The notes beneath the pieces were generated by a model. It ran no database searches. It was not told the DNA's origin and saw only the letters and a program-made list of their open reading frames with translations. A program made the position numbers and the translations under genes. DNA of 64,000 nucleotides from Adlercreutzia sp910585575 (GTDB taxonomy: Bacteria > Actinomycetota > Coriobacteriia > Coriobacteriales > Eggerthellaceae), in the NCBI RefSeq assembly GCF_951801035.1, contig NZ_CATOKT010000003.1. The stretch is one strand, 5' to 3'. The stretch's first letter is position 1. Each line of letters starts with the position of its first letter. Below, in pieces: positions 8,607 to 15,529 of this stretch.

Positions 8607-9085
8607 TGGCGGGCTTCGAAAAGCCCCGAAAGCTCACCGATGACGATAGCCTCGAGGGGTTTCACTGCGGGGTGCCTGTCGTTGATAGTTGGGTCCAGCG
8701 TCGAGCGAAAACGGCGGAGAAGAACGGCACGGCGGTGGTGTATGTGGTGTGCTGCGAGGGGCAGGTGGCGGGGCTGTACTCGCTAAGTGCCCATGCCGTC
8801 GTGCGCGATGAAGTGCACGGTGGCTGGCTGCGGCGCAATGCCCCCGAGTCCATCCCCGCTGTGCTGTTGGGTATGCTTGGTGTTGACCAGCAATTTCAGG
8901 GGCAGCACCTTGGTTCGTCTTTGTTGGGGGACGCCATGGCGCGGGCCCTGTCCGTCGCCCAGCAGGTAGGAGCCAAGGCGCTGCTGGTCGATCCTGTCGA
9001 TGACGCGGCGCGGAGCTTCTACGAGAAGTACGGCTTCCGGGAGGTTCCCGGGCAGCGGCGTATGTTCATCTCCCTGCGCGCTTGA
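8606..9085 (+). CDS. GNAT-family acetyltransferase toxin (TacT/AtaT-like)
   Basis: A 159-residue GNAT protein of the type paired with DUF1778 antitoxins. Known relatives acetylate the amino group of aminoacyl-tRNA and stop translation. Recognisable parts are the early FHCGVPVVDSWVQRRA segment, the LLGMLGVDQQFQGQHLGSSL strand-loop-helix that binds acetyl-CoA (QGQHLG in place of the usual Q/RxxGxG/A), and the FYEKYGFREVPG end region with the catalytic Tyr. Toxicity is inferred from family and pairing only. Confidence 0.86.
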   Translation: MAGFEKPRKLTDDDSLEGFHCGVPVVDSWVQRRAKTAEKNGTAVVYVVCCEGQVAGLYSLSAHAVVRDEVHGGWLRRNAPESIPAVLLGMLGVDQQFQGQHLGSSLLGDAMARALSVAQQVGAKALLVDPVDDAARSFYEKYGFREVPGQRRMFISLRA

Positions 9086-9124
9086 GGCGCTCGCGGCGTT
9101 ATCGTGGGCTCGCGGCTCGCGCCC

Positions 9125-9152
9125 TTGTATCGCAAGGTGACCGTGCTAGAAT
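9125..9152 (+). promoter_or_regulatory. Promoter of the queuosine-precursor operon
   Basis: TTGTAT (9125-9130) and an extended -10 box TGCTAGAAT (hexamer TAGAAT at 9147-9152) are 16 bases apart. The predicted start of transcription is near 9159, leaving a leader of about 107 bases before queD. Confidence 0.65.
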
Positions 9153-9157
9153 AACCT

Positions 9158-9251
9158 GGCCTAACGAAGGGCACCTGCGAGGTGCTCCTTGGCGAGAATG
9201 TGTTTCTCGCCCTGTACTGGAGCCCCGCCGCTACCCGGCGGGTTCTTTTTT
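9158..9251 (+). ncRNA. Structured leader with intrinsic terminator upstream of queD (candidate preQ1-responsive attenuator)
   Basis: Three hairpins follow one another: GCACCT/AGGTGC (9171-9176 with 9180-9185, extendable by flanking AAGG/CCTT), GGCGAGA/TCTCGCC (9191-9197 with 9205-9211), and CCCGCCG/CGGCGGG (9224-9230 with 9236-9242). The last is followed by TTC and a run of six T, a classic terminator placed before the first gene. A terminator between promoter and a preQ1-synthesis operon suggests premature termination control. The sequence does not match what I know of the preQ1-I, -II or -III consensus, so ligand and mechanism are inference. Confidence 0.6.
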
Positions 9252-9265
9252 GCTGGAGGACGAAC

Positions 9266-9691
9266 ATGTACGGACTGAGAACTGAGAGCAGCTTCGACGC
9301 CTCTCATTTTTTGACGGATTACCACGGGAAATGCGAGAACCTGCATGGGCATCGCTGGCGCGTGGTGGCCTATTTGGAAGTGGCGCAGCTGCAAACCGAG
9401 GGCACCTGCAAGGACATGGTGGTGGACTTCGGCGACTTCAAGGCCGCCCTACGCGAACTGAGCGAAGAGCTCGACCACCACTTCATCATTGAAGAGGGCT
9501 CGTTGGCCCCTGACACGCTGGCCTGCCTGGAGCGCGAGGGCTTCGCGCTGTATACCATGCCCTTCCGCACCACCGCCGAGAACCTGGCGAAGTGGTTCTT
9601 CGATGCTCTGGCCGCCAAGGGCCTGCCCGTGGCCCAGGTGGATGTCTACGAGACGCCGAACAACTGCGCGTTCTATCGCAAGGACGCCTAA
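9266..9691 (+). CDS. queD: 6-carboxy-5,6,7,8-tetrahydropterin synthase
   Basis: First committed enzyme of preQ1/queuosine synthesis here: converts 7,8-dihydroneopterin triphosphate to 6-carboxytetrahydropterin. The 141-residue protein shows the zinc-binding His residues in SSFDASHFL and CENLHGHRW, a catalytic Cys in KCENLHGH, and the MVVDFGDFK segment typical of the family. The ATG at 9266 follows GGAGGACGAAC and lies just after the leader terminator; upstream in-frame codons fall inside the hairpins. queE starts three bases after its stop. Confidence 0.94.
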   Translation: MYGLRTESSFDASHFLTDYHGKCENLHGHRWRVVAYLEVAQLQTEGTCKDMVVDFGDFKAALRELSEELDHHFIIEEGSLAPDTLACLEREGFALYTMPFRTTAENLAKWFFDALAAKGLPVAQVDVYETPNNCAFYRKDA

Positions 9692-9694
9692 GCC

Positions 9695-10480
9695 ATGGTG
9701 CCCGAGGAAGAGAACGACGGCCTGCTGGACGCTGAGCGCCACGCGGCGCGCCACACCATCCGCCCGCGGGCACAGCTGTTTCCCGTGGTGGAGAAGTTCG
9801 TCTCGCTGAATGGGGAAGGGCTGGCCGCAGGACGGCCGGCGGCCTTCATCCGGTTTGCCGGCTGCAATATGTGGTGCACCTACTGCGACACGCGCTGGGC
9901 GAATCACCCCTATGTGGAGGTGGAAGGCTGGAGCGTGCCCGACCTGGTGGCGTGGGTGGCGGAAACCGGCGTATCCTGCGTCACGCTCACGGGTGGCGAG
10001 CCGCTTCTGCAGCCCTATCTGCCCGATTTGGTGCAGGCGCTGCTGAGTGTGGAGGAGCCACGGCCCCTGCGCGTGGAGATTGAGACGAACGGCTCGCGCG
10101 ATCTGGCGCCTCTGGCCGATCTGCGCCGTGCCGCCGCCGAGGCCGGACTGCCCGGCAGCCTGCATTTCACGGTGGACTGGAAAACCCCTACGGCTGGCGA
10201 GGCCGTCTCGGCGGCCATGATGCGCGAGAACTACGGGCTGCTGGATAAGCGCGATGCGGTGAAGTTCGTGGTAGGCAGCGAGGACGACCTGGCCTTCGCC
10301 GCCGCCCGGGCCGACGAGGAGCAGCTGTGGGATCGCTGCACGGTGCTGCTCAGTCCCGTGTGGGGCGCTGTTGAGCCCGCGACCATCGCCGCCTACCTCA
10401 TCGAACACCGCCTGGACCGTGCTCGTCTGCAGCTGCAGCTGCATAAGATTATCTGGCCGAACGAGACGAAAGGCGTATAG
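9695..10480 (+). CDS. queE: 7-carboxy-7-deazaguanine synthase (radical SAM)
   Basis: Radical S-adenosylmethionine enzyme that contracts 6-carboxytetrahydropterin to 7-carboxy-7-deazaguanine. The cluster motif is CNMWCTYC (CxxxCxxC), preceded by SLNGEGLAAGRPAAFIRFAG, and TLTGGEPLLQ follows as expected. At 261 residues it is slightly longer than many homologues because of about 28 residues before the conserved core. It is second in the que operon; a 114-base structured spacer separates it from queC. Confidence 0.95.
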   Translation: MVPEEENDGLLDAERHAARHTIRPRAQLFPVVEKFVSLNGEGLAAGRPAAFIRFAGCNMWCTYCDTRWANHPYVEVEGWSVPDLVAWVAETGVSCVTLTGGEPLLQPYLPDLVQALLSVEEPRPLRVEIETNGSRDLAPLADLRRAAAEAGLPGSLHFTVDWKTPTAGEAVSAAMMRENYGLLDKRDAVKFVVGSEDDLAFAAARADEEQLWDRCTVLLSPVWGAVEPATIAAYLIEHRLDRARLQLQLHKIIWPNETKGV

Positions 10481-10576
10481 CGCCGCCGCGGAAAAGCGAG
10501 GCACGTCCCCTGGGGGATGGTCCAAAGCGGGACGTCTCCCCGGAGGCCGCGTTCCGCGGGAACCGTCCCTGCGGCG
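10481..10576 (+). other. GC-rich structured spacer between queE and queC
   Basis: Within an otherwise tight operon, this spacer contains an outer pair CGCCGC (10482-10487) with GCGGCG (10571-10576), an inner pair ACGTCCC/GGGACGT (10504-10510 with 10529-10535), and a small hairpin CCGCG-TTC-CGCGG. It has no start codon with a good ribosome-binding site until queC. It may be a REP-like repeat or an RNA-processing element. Only one copy was recognised in the window. Confidence 0.5.
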
Positions 10577-10594
10577 TTGAGCGAAAGGATGCGA

Positions 10595-11329
10595 ATGAGC
10601 GATAAGAAAGCCCTGGTGTTGTGCTCGGGCGGGGTGGACTCCACCACGCTTCTAGCCATGGCTGTGAATGAGTACGGCGCCCAGAATGTGTACGCGCTGT
10701 CTATCGGCTACGGCCAAAAGCACCTGCGCGAGATTGAGGCCGCCAAAGCCGTGGCGGCCTACTACGGCGTCGAGCAGCGCTTCCTTGATTTGGGCGCTAT
10801 CTTTGCCGACAGCCAATGCTCGCTTCTGTCCCAGTCGAGCCAGGCGGTGCCCCACGGCACCTACGCCGAGCAGCAGGCCCAGGCCGGGGAAGGAGCTTCC
10901 GCGGCATCGTCGGACCTCGAAGCCGCCGACGAGACGCCCGTCAGCACCTACGTGCCGTTCCGCAACGGCCTATTCCTGTCGGCGGCCGCCTCCATGGCGC
11001 TGTCGCTAGAGTGCAGTGTCGTATACTACGGCGCCCACCACGACGACGTAGCCGGCAACGCCTACCCCGATTGCTCGCTCGAGTTCGTGGAGGCCATGAA
11101 CCGCGCCATCGTCGAAGGCACCGGCGGCGAGCTGCGCCTCGAGGCTCCGTTCGTGAAAGCCAGCAAGGCCGACATCGTCCGCGTGGGCCTAGAGCTGGGC
11201 GTGCCCTACGAACTCACCTGGTCATGCTACGAAGGCGGGGAAGTACCCTGCGGCCAATGCGCCACCTGCCTTGATCGAGCCCAAGCCTTCGCCGCCAACA
11301 ACGCCGAAGACCCAGCATTGGAAGGATAG
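10595..11329 (+). CDS. queC: 7-cyano-7-deazaguanine (preQ0) synthase
   Basis: ATP-dependent amidation and dehydration of 7-carboxy-7-deazaguanine to preQ0. The 244-residue product has the PP-loop SGGVDSTTLLAMA near residue 9, the VPFRNGLFLSAAASMAL block, and the zinc-binding cysteines in SCYEGGEVPCGQCATC. The ATG at 10595 is preceded by GAAAGG at proper distance. Residues about 90-110 hold a small Ala/Ser/Glu-rich insertion (GEGASAASSDLEAADE) before VSTYVPFRN. The stop lies three bases before queF. Confidence 0.95.
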   Translation: MSDKKALVLCSGGVDSTTLLAMAVNEYGAQNVYALSIGYGQKHLREIEAAKAVAAYYGVEQRFLDLGAIFADSQCSLLSQSSQAVPHGTYAEQQAQAGEGASAASSDLEAADETPVSTYVPFRNGLFLSAAASMALSLECSVVYYGAHHDDVAGNAYPDCSLEFVEAMNRAIVEGTGGELRLEAPFVKASKADIVRVGLELGVPYELTWSCYEGGEVPCGQCATCLDRAQAFAANNAEDPALEG

Positions 11330-11332
11330 TGA

Positions 11333-11986
11333 ATGAAGCCCTTAGAAATGGCCGAAGCCCTCTTCGGCAACGAAAGCGAAGATACCGCCCCCTCCGCAGC
11401 CACCACTAAGCCCGAAAGCTCGGTAGACACCTCCTCCATGGCCGCGGTAGCCGCCCACCTGGCCCGCACCAGCGACGACGGGGGAGCAAGCGCTGGCCGC
11501 ACCGACGACGAAACCGCCGACCTGACGCTGTTGGGCAATCAAGGCACCCGTTATCCGCAGGACTACGATCCTGGCGTGTTGGAGACGTTCGTCAACAAGC
11601 ACCCGGACAACGACTACTTCGTGAAGTTCAACTGCCCCGAGTTCACCAGCTTGTGCCCCATCACGGGCCAGCCCGATTTCGCCACCATCTACATCTCCTA
11701 CGTGCCCGGCGAGCGGATGGTGGAAAGCAAGAGCCTGAAGCTGTACCTGTTCAGTTTCCGCAACCACGGCGACTTCCATGAGGACTGCATGAACATCATC
11801 ATGAAGGACCTCATTGCGCTTATGGACCCGAAGTACATCGAGGTGTGGGGGAAGTTCACGCCGCGCGGCGGCATCTCCATCGACCCGTACTGCAACTATG
11901 GCCGTCCTGGCACCCGCTGGGAGGAAGTGGCCTGGACGCGCCTGTCGCAGCATGACCTGTACCCCGAGAAGGTGGACAATCGCTAA
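11333..11986 (+). CDS. queF: NADPH-dependent 7-cyano-7-deazaguanine reductase with N-terminal extension
   Basis: Reduces the nitrile preQ0 to the amine preQ1, closing the pathway encoded by the operon. The catalytic core starts near residue 75 (LETFVNKHPDNDYFVKF) and has the active-site Cys in FTSLCPITGQPDF and the QueF motif ESKSLKLYLFSFRNHG. At 217 residues it is about 50 longer than the short YkvM-type enzyme; the extra N-terminal part is Ala/Thr/Ser/Asp-rich and looks disordered. A terminator follows at 12051. Confidence 0.93.
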   Translation: MKPLEMAEALFGNESEDTAPSAATTKPESSVDTSSMAAVAAHLARTSDDGGASAGRTDDETADLTLLGNQGTRYPQDYDPGVLETFVNKHPDNDYFVKFNCPEFTSLCPITGQPDFATIYISYVPGERMVESKSLKLYLFSFRNHGDFHEDCMNIIMKDLIALMDPKYIEVWGKFTPRGGISIDPYCNYGRPGTRWEEVAWTRLSQHDLYPEKVDNR

Positions 11987-12050
11987 CGGGCTCCGGGTTG
12001 CCATCTCGACAGGCGATCCATCCTTGTCTGCGCAGCGCCAAGTAACGGCT

Positions 12051-12081
12051 CGCCCCCTGGCGGTGACAGGGGGCGTTCTTT
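12051..12081 (+). terminator. Intrinsic terminator of the que operon
   Basis: CGCCCCCTG (12051-12059) pairs with CAGGGGGCG (12067-12075) around a 7-base loop and is followed by TTCTTT. It lies 65 bases after the queF stop. Confidence 0.85.
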
Positions 12082-12133
12082 ATGCGAAAATGGCACCTGA
12101 GAAAAGAGATATTGCACGTAAGGTAGCTTGGCC

Positions 12134-15100
12134 ATGACAGCGCAGTTCAGTATTCGGGAGGCGTCCCCCGAGGCCGTGGCACGGCTTCAAAACGCCCTGG
12201 GGCTTCCCCGCTTCATCGCGGCCACGCTGGTGGGCCGCGGCATCGCGTCACCGGAAGAGGTGCGCGACTTCCTGCATCCGTCCCTTGACCGCGACTGGCG
12301 CAGCCCGCTGGAAATTCCCGGGCTCTCTGCGGTGGCCGACGGGTTGCAGGCGGCCATGGAGGCGAAGAAGCGCATCGTCGTCTTCGGCGACTTCGACTTG
12401 GACGGCATCTCGGCTACCACGGTGCTCACGCGCGGGCTGCGGGCTTTGGGAGCCTGCGCCCATCCGTTCATTCCCCATCGCTTTGAAGAGGGCTACGGCA
12501 TCACAGCCGCCGCGTTCGAGCGCGTCCGTCAGCTGGAGCCCGACGTCATTGTCACCGTGGACTGCGGCATTGCCTGCAAGCACGAGGTGGCGGCCATCGT
12601 CGAGCAAGGGGTGGAAGTGTACATCACCGACCATCACGAAGCTTCCGACTTGGTGCCCGAAAACGTCTGCGTGGCCGACCCGAAGATGGGCGAGGGTTGC
12701 CCCAGCTCCATTTTGGCCGGCGTGGGCGTGGCCCTGAAGCTGGTGCAGATGCTCGGCAGCCGCATGGGCTTTCCACACCTGTGGCGCAGCTATACCGACT
12801 TCGCCACCTTGGGCACCGTGGCCGACCTCATGCCCATGCGCGATGAGAACCGGGCGCTCGTGGCCGACGGCTTGGCGCGTATGAACGAGAACCCGCGCCC
12901 CTGCATCGCTGCGCTTCTGGCCACTACGGGCCAGGCGGGCAAGCAGCTCACGGCCACGAACCTCAGCTTCTCGCTCATTCCGCGTCTCAACGCGGCGGGC
13001 CGCATGGGCAACGCCGATTTGGCGCTGAACCTGCTGATGAGCGACAACTACGCCGAATGCTGCACCATGGCCGAAGAGCTGGAGGCGGTGAACAACCAGC
13101 GCCGCGCCATCGAGGCCGAGCTGTCCGACATTGCCAAGGCCCAGGCCAGTGAAAACTACCACGGCCAGCGCGCGTTGGTGGTGGCCGGCGAGGGCTGGCA
13201 CGAGGGCGTGAAGGGCATTGTGGCCAGCCGCCTGGTGAATACCTACGGCGTGCCGTCGCTGCTGTTCACCATCGACGGCGATGAGGCCCGCGGCTCGGGC
13301 CGCAGTGTGGGCGACGTGAACCTGTTCGAGGCGGTGTCCTCGCTGGCCGATCTCACCACGCGGTTCGGCGGCCATGGGGCCGCGGTGGGCGTGACCGTGC
13401 CCACGAAGAACCTGCCGGAGTTCGCCGAGCGCTTGGACGCCTATATGGCCTCGTTGCCCGAAGCGGCTTTCCATCCGCTGACCGAGGTGGACGCCTGCGT
13501 AGATTTGGACGAGCTGAACTTGGACACCGTGGCCATGGTGGACCAGCTGGCTCCCTTCGGCCAGGAAAACCCCCAGCCGGTGTATCTGGCGCGCAACGTC
13601 ACCTTGGTGAACACCCGCGCCGTGGGCCAGACGAAGGACCACTTCGCCTGCACCCTCACCAATGGGCGCAGCTCGATAGCGGGTATCATGTTCCATTGCG
13701 CGGCCATCGACGCCCTGTTGGTTAACGATGCCGTGGTGGATGCGGCCTTCACCGTGCAAATTGACGAGTGGCGCGGGCGCCACTCGGTGAAGGCCATGCT
13801 GGAAACTATCGCCCCGGCCCGTTCCTGCTGCGCCTTGGAAGCCTGCCTCGACCCTCAGGCGGTGAACTTCTTCACGGACCTGTTCGCTGCTTCCGACGAG
13901 GATCTGTGCGCTCCTCGCTTCGACGAGGAAGCGTCCAGCGCGGTGCCCGACCGCGCGGCCCTGCGCGCCCAATGGGAAGAGCGCGGCCGACGCGACCCCG
14001 ACGGTTTGGAAGAGGCCATCATCGCCGCCATCATCGGCGATCGCTCTTTGCACCCGGCTCAGCGCCAGGTGCTCGATCAGCTGCGGGCGGGGCACTCCAC
14101 CTTTGCCGTTATGGCCACGGGCCGCGGCAAGTCGCTGTGCTTCCAGGTGTATGCGGCCTGGCAGGCGCTGACCAGCCACAAAGCCAGCCTGTTCATCTAC
14201 CCCTTGCGGGCTCTCATCGCCGACCAGGCGTTTCACCTGTGTGCCAGTCTCGAGCAGTTCGGACTGGTGTCGGTGGTGGTGACGGGCGAATCCACCCCCG
14301 AAGAGCGCGCGGCGGCCTATCAGGGCCTGGCCGACGGCTCGGTGGACATTGTGCTCACCACGCCCGAGTACCTTATGTTCCACGTCGACGAATTTGCGGC
14401 CTCGGGGCGCATCGGCTTCGTGGTGGTGGACGAGGCCCATCATATCGGCCAGGCCAAGGCGGGGCAGCGCGTGGCCTACACGCAGCTGGGCCACGCCCTG
14501 GGGCGGTTGGGGGCGCCGGTGGTGCTGGCCACCACGGCCACGGCCAACGACGCCATTGCCGCGGACATCGATGCGACGCTGCCGGTGCGCGAGCGCGTCA
14601 TCGACGAGACGAGCCGCGACAACCTGTTCCTCGACGACCAGCGCAACATTCGCCATAAGGACGACTACCTGGCCACACTCATTGCGGCGGGGGAGAAAAC
14701 CGTCGTGTACGTGAACTCCCGCGAGCAGTCGGTGGCGCTCGCTCGCCAGCTGCGCCGTCGCGTGCCCCAGCTTGCGTGCATGATCGGCTTCTACAACGCC
14801 GGCCTTTCCCGCGAGGAGCGCAAGCGGGTGGAGGAGCTGTTCCGCCGCAACGATTTGAAGGTGCTCGTGGCCACGTCGGCCTTTGGCGAGGGCGTGAACA
14901 TTCCCGACATCCGTCATGTGGTGCTGTATCATCTGCCCTTCAACGAGGTGGAGTTCAACCAGATGAGCGGCCGCGCCGGGCGCGACGGCAATCCTGCCTG
15001 GGTGCATCTGCTCTACGGCCGTTCCGATGTGTCCTTGAACGAGCGCATTTTGGCCGAGGAGACGCCTGACCACGATGTGATGGCCCAGGTCTACCGTCGC

Positions 15101-15466
15101 TTGCGCGCGCTGCAGCGCCAGGCGCCGAACGATTACTTCCCCGTGGCCGAGATGGATCTGGCCCAGCTGGCATCGGACGCGTTCCGGGCCGTCAGCCCCT
15201 CGGCGGCGGCCTGCGGCGTGGCGGTCTTCCGCGAGCTCGGGCTCATCGAGACGCGCACGGTGTACGAGGCCGGGCGGCCGGTGCTGTGGGTGCGCGTGCG
15301 CGAGGGGGCGGCGAAGGTGGAGCTGACCGACTCGGTGCGCTATCGCGAGGGGCTCGACGAGCGCAGCATTTTCGGCGGGTTCCGCGATTGGGCGCTCGGC
15401 AGTGATGCCCAGGGCCTTATCGTGCGCTTGAGCCACCCCATCGTGCCCCGGCGCCCGCATCCCTAG
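12134..15466 (+). CDS. recJ: RecJ single-strand exonuclease fused to a RecQ-like superfamily 2 helicase
   Basis: Two enzymes in one 1110-residue chain. The N-terminal half is RecJ: DHH-family motifs FGDFDLDG (near 83), VTVDCGIA and ITDHHEASD (near 163), RLNAAGRMG, and the DHHA1 motif FGGHGAAVG (near 415). The C-terminal half (about 640-970) is a DExH helicase: ATGRGKSLCFQ (near 660), VVVDEAHHIG (near 766) and QMSGRAGRDG (near 943). The Walker A loop reads TGRGKS where RecQ has TGGGKS. No separate zinc-cluster or HRDC domain is obvious. The ATG at 12134 has AAGGTAG upstream; a TTG six bases earlier is less likely. RecJ and RecQ cooperate in end resection, so fusion makes functional sense. Confidence 0.93.
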   Translation: MTAQFSIREASPEAVARLQNALGLPRFIAATLVGRGIASPEEVRDFLHPSLDRDWRSPLEIPGLSAVADGLQAAMEAKKRIVVFGDFDLDGISATTVLTRGLRALGACAHPFIPHRFEEGYGITAAAFERVRQLEPDVIVTVDCGIACKHEVAAIVEQGVEVYITDHHEASDLVPENVCVADPKMGEGCPSSILAGVGVALKLVQMLGSRMGFPHLWRSYTDFATLGTVADLMPMRDENRALVADGLARMNENPRPCIAALLATTGQAGKQLTATNLSFSLIPRLNAAGRMGNADLALNLLMSDNYAECCTMAEELEAVNNQRRAIEAELSDIAKAQASENYHGQRALVVAGEGWHEGVKGIVASRLVNTYGVPSLLFTIDGDEARGSGRSVGDVNLFEAVSSLADLTTRFGGHGAAVGVTVPTKNLPEFAERLDAYMASLPEAAFHPLTEVDACVDLDELNLDTVAMVDQLAPFGQENPQPVYLARNVTLVNTRAVGQTKDHFACTLTNGRSSIAGIMFHCAAIDALLVNDAVVDAAFTVQIDEWRGRHSVKAMLETIAPARSCCALEACLDPQAVNFFTDLFAASDEDLCAPRFDEEASSAVPDRAALRAQWEERGRRDPDGLEEAIIAAIIGDRSLHPAQRQVLDQLRAGHSTFAVMATGRGKSLCFQVYAAWQALTSHKASLFIYPLRALIADQAFHLCASLEQFGLVSVVVTGESTPEERAAAYQGLADGSVDIVLTTPEYLMFHVDEFAASGRIGFVVVDEAHHIGQAKAGQRVAYTQLGHALGRLGAPVVLATTATANDAIAADIDATLPVRERVIDETSRDNLFLDDQRNIRHKDDYLATLIAAGEKTVVYVNSREQSVALARQLRRRVPQLACMIGFYNAGLSREERKRVEELFRRNDLKVLVATSAFGEGVNIPDIRHVVLYHLPFNEVEFNQMSGRAGRDGNPAWVHLLYGRSDVSLNERILAEETPDHDVMAQVYRRLRALQRQAPNDYFPVAEMDLAQLASDAFRAVSPSAAACGVAVFRELGLIETRTVYEAGRPVLWVRVREGAAKVELTDSVRYREGLDERSIFGGFRDWALGSDAQGLIVRLSHPIVPRRPHP

Positions 15467-15529
15467 CGGCGCACGGGTATTTGAAAGAGGTACGCCCCCA
15501 TTGGGGGTTTGGAGAAGAAGGAGGCGCTG

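Noticed and set aside
9158..9220. Known preQ1-I, -II or -III aptamer
   Set aside because: The characteristic conserved bases of the three classes as I know them are not visible, so only an unclassified leader is claimed.
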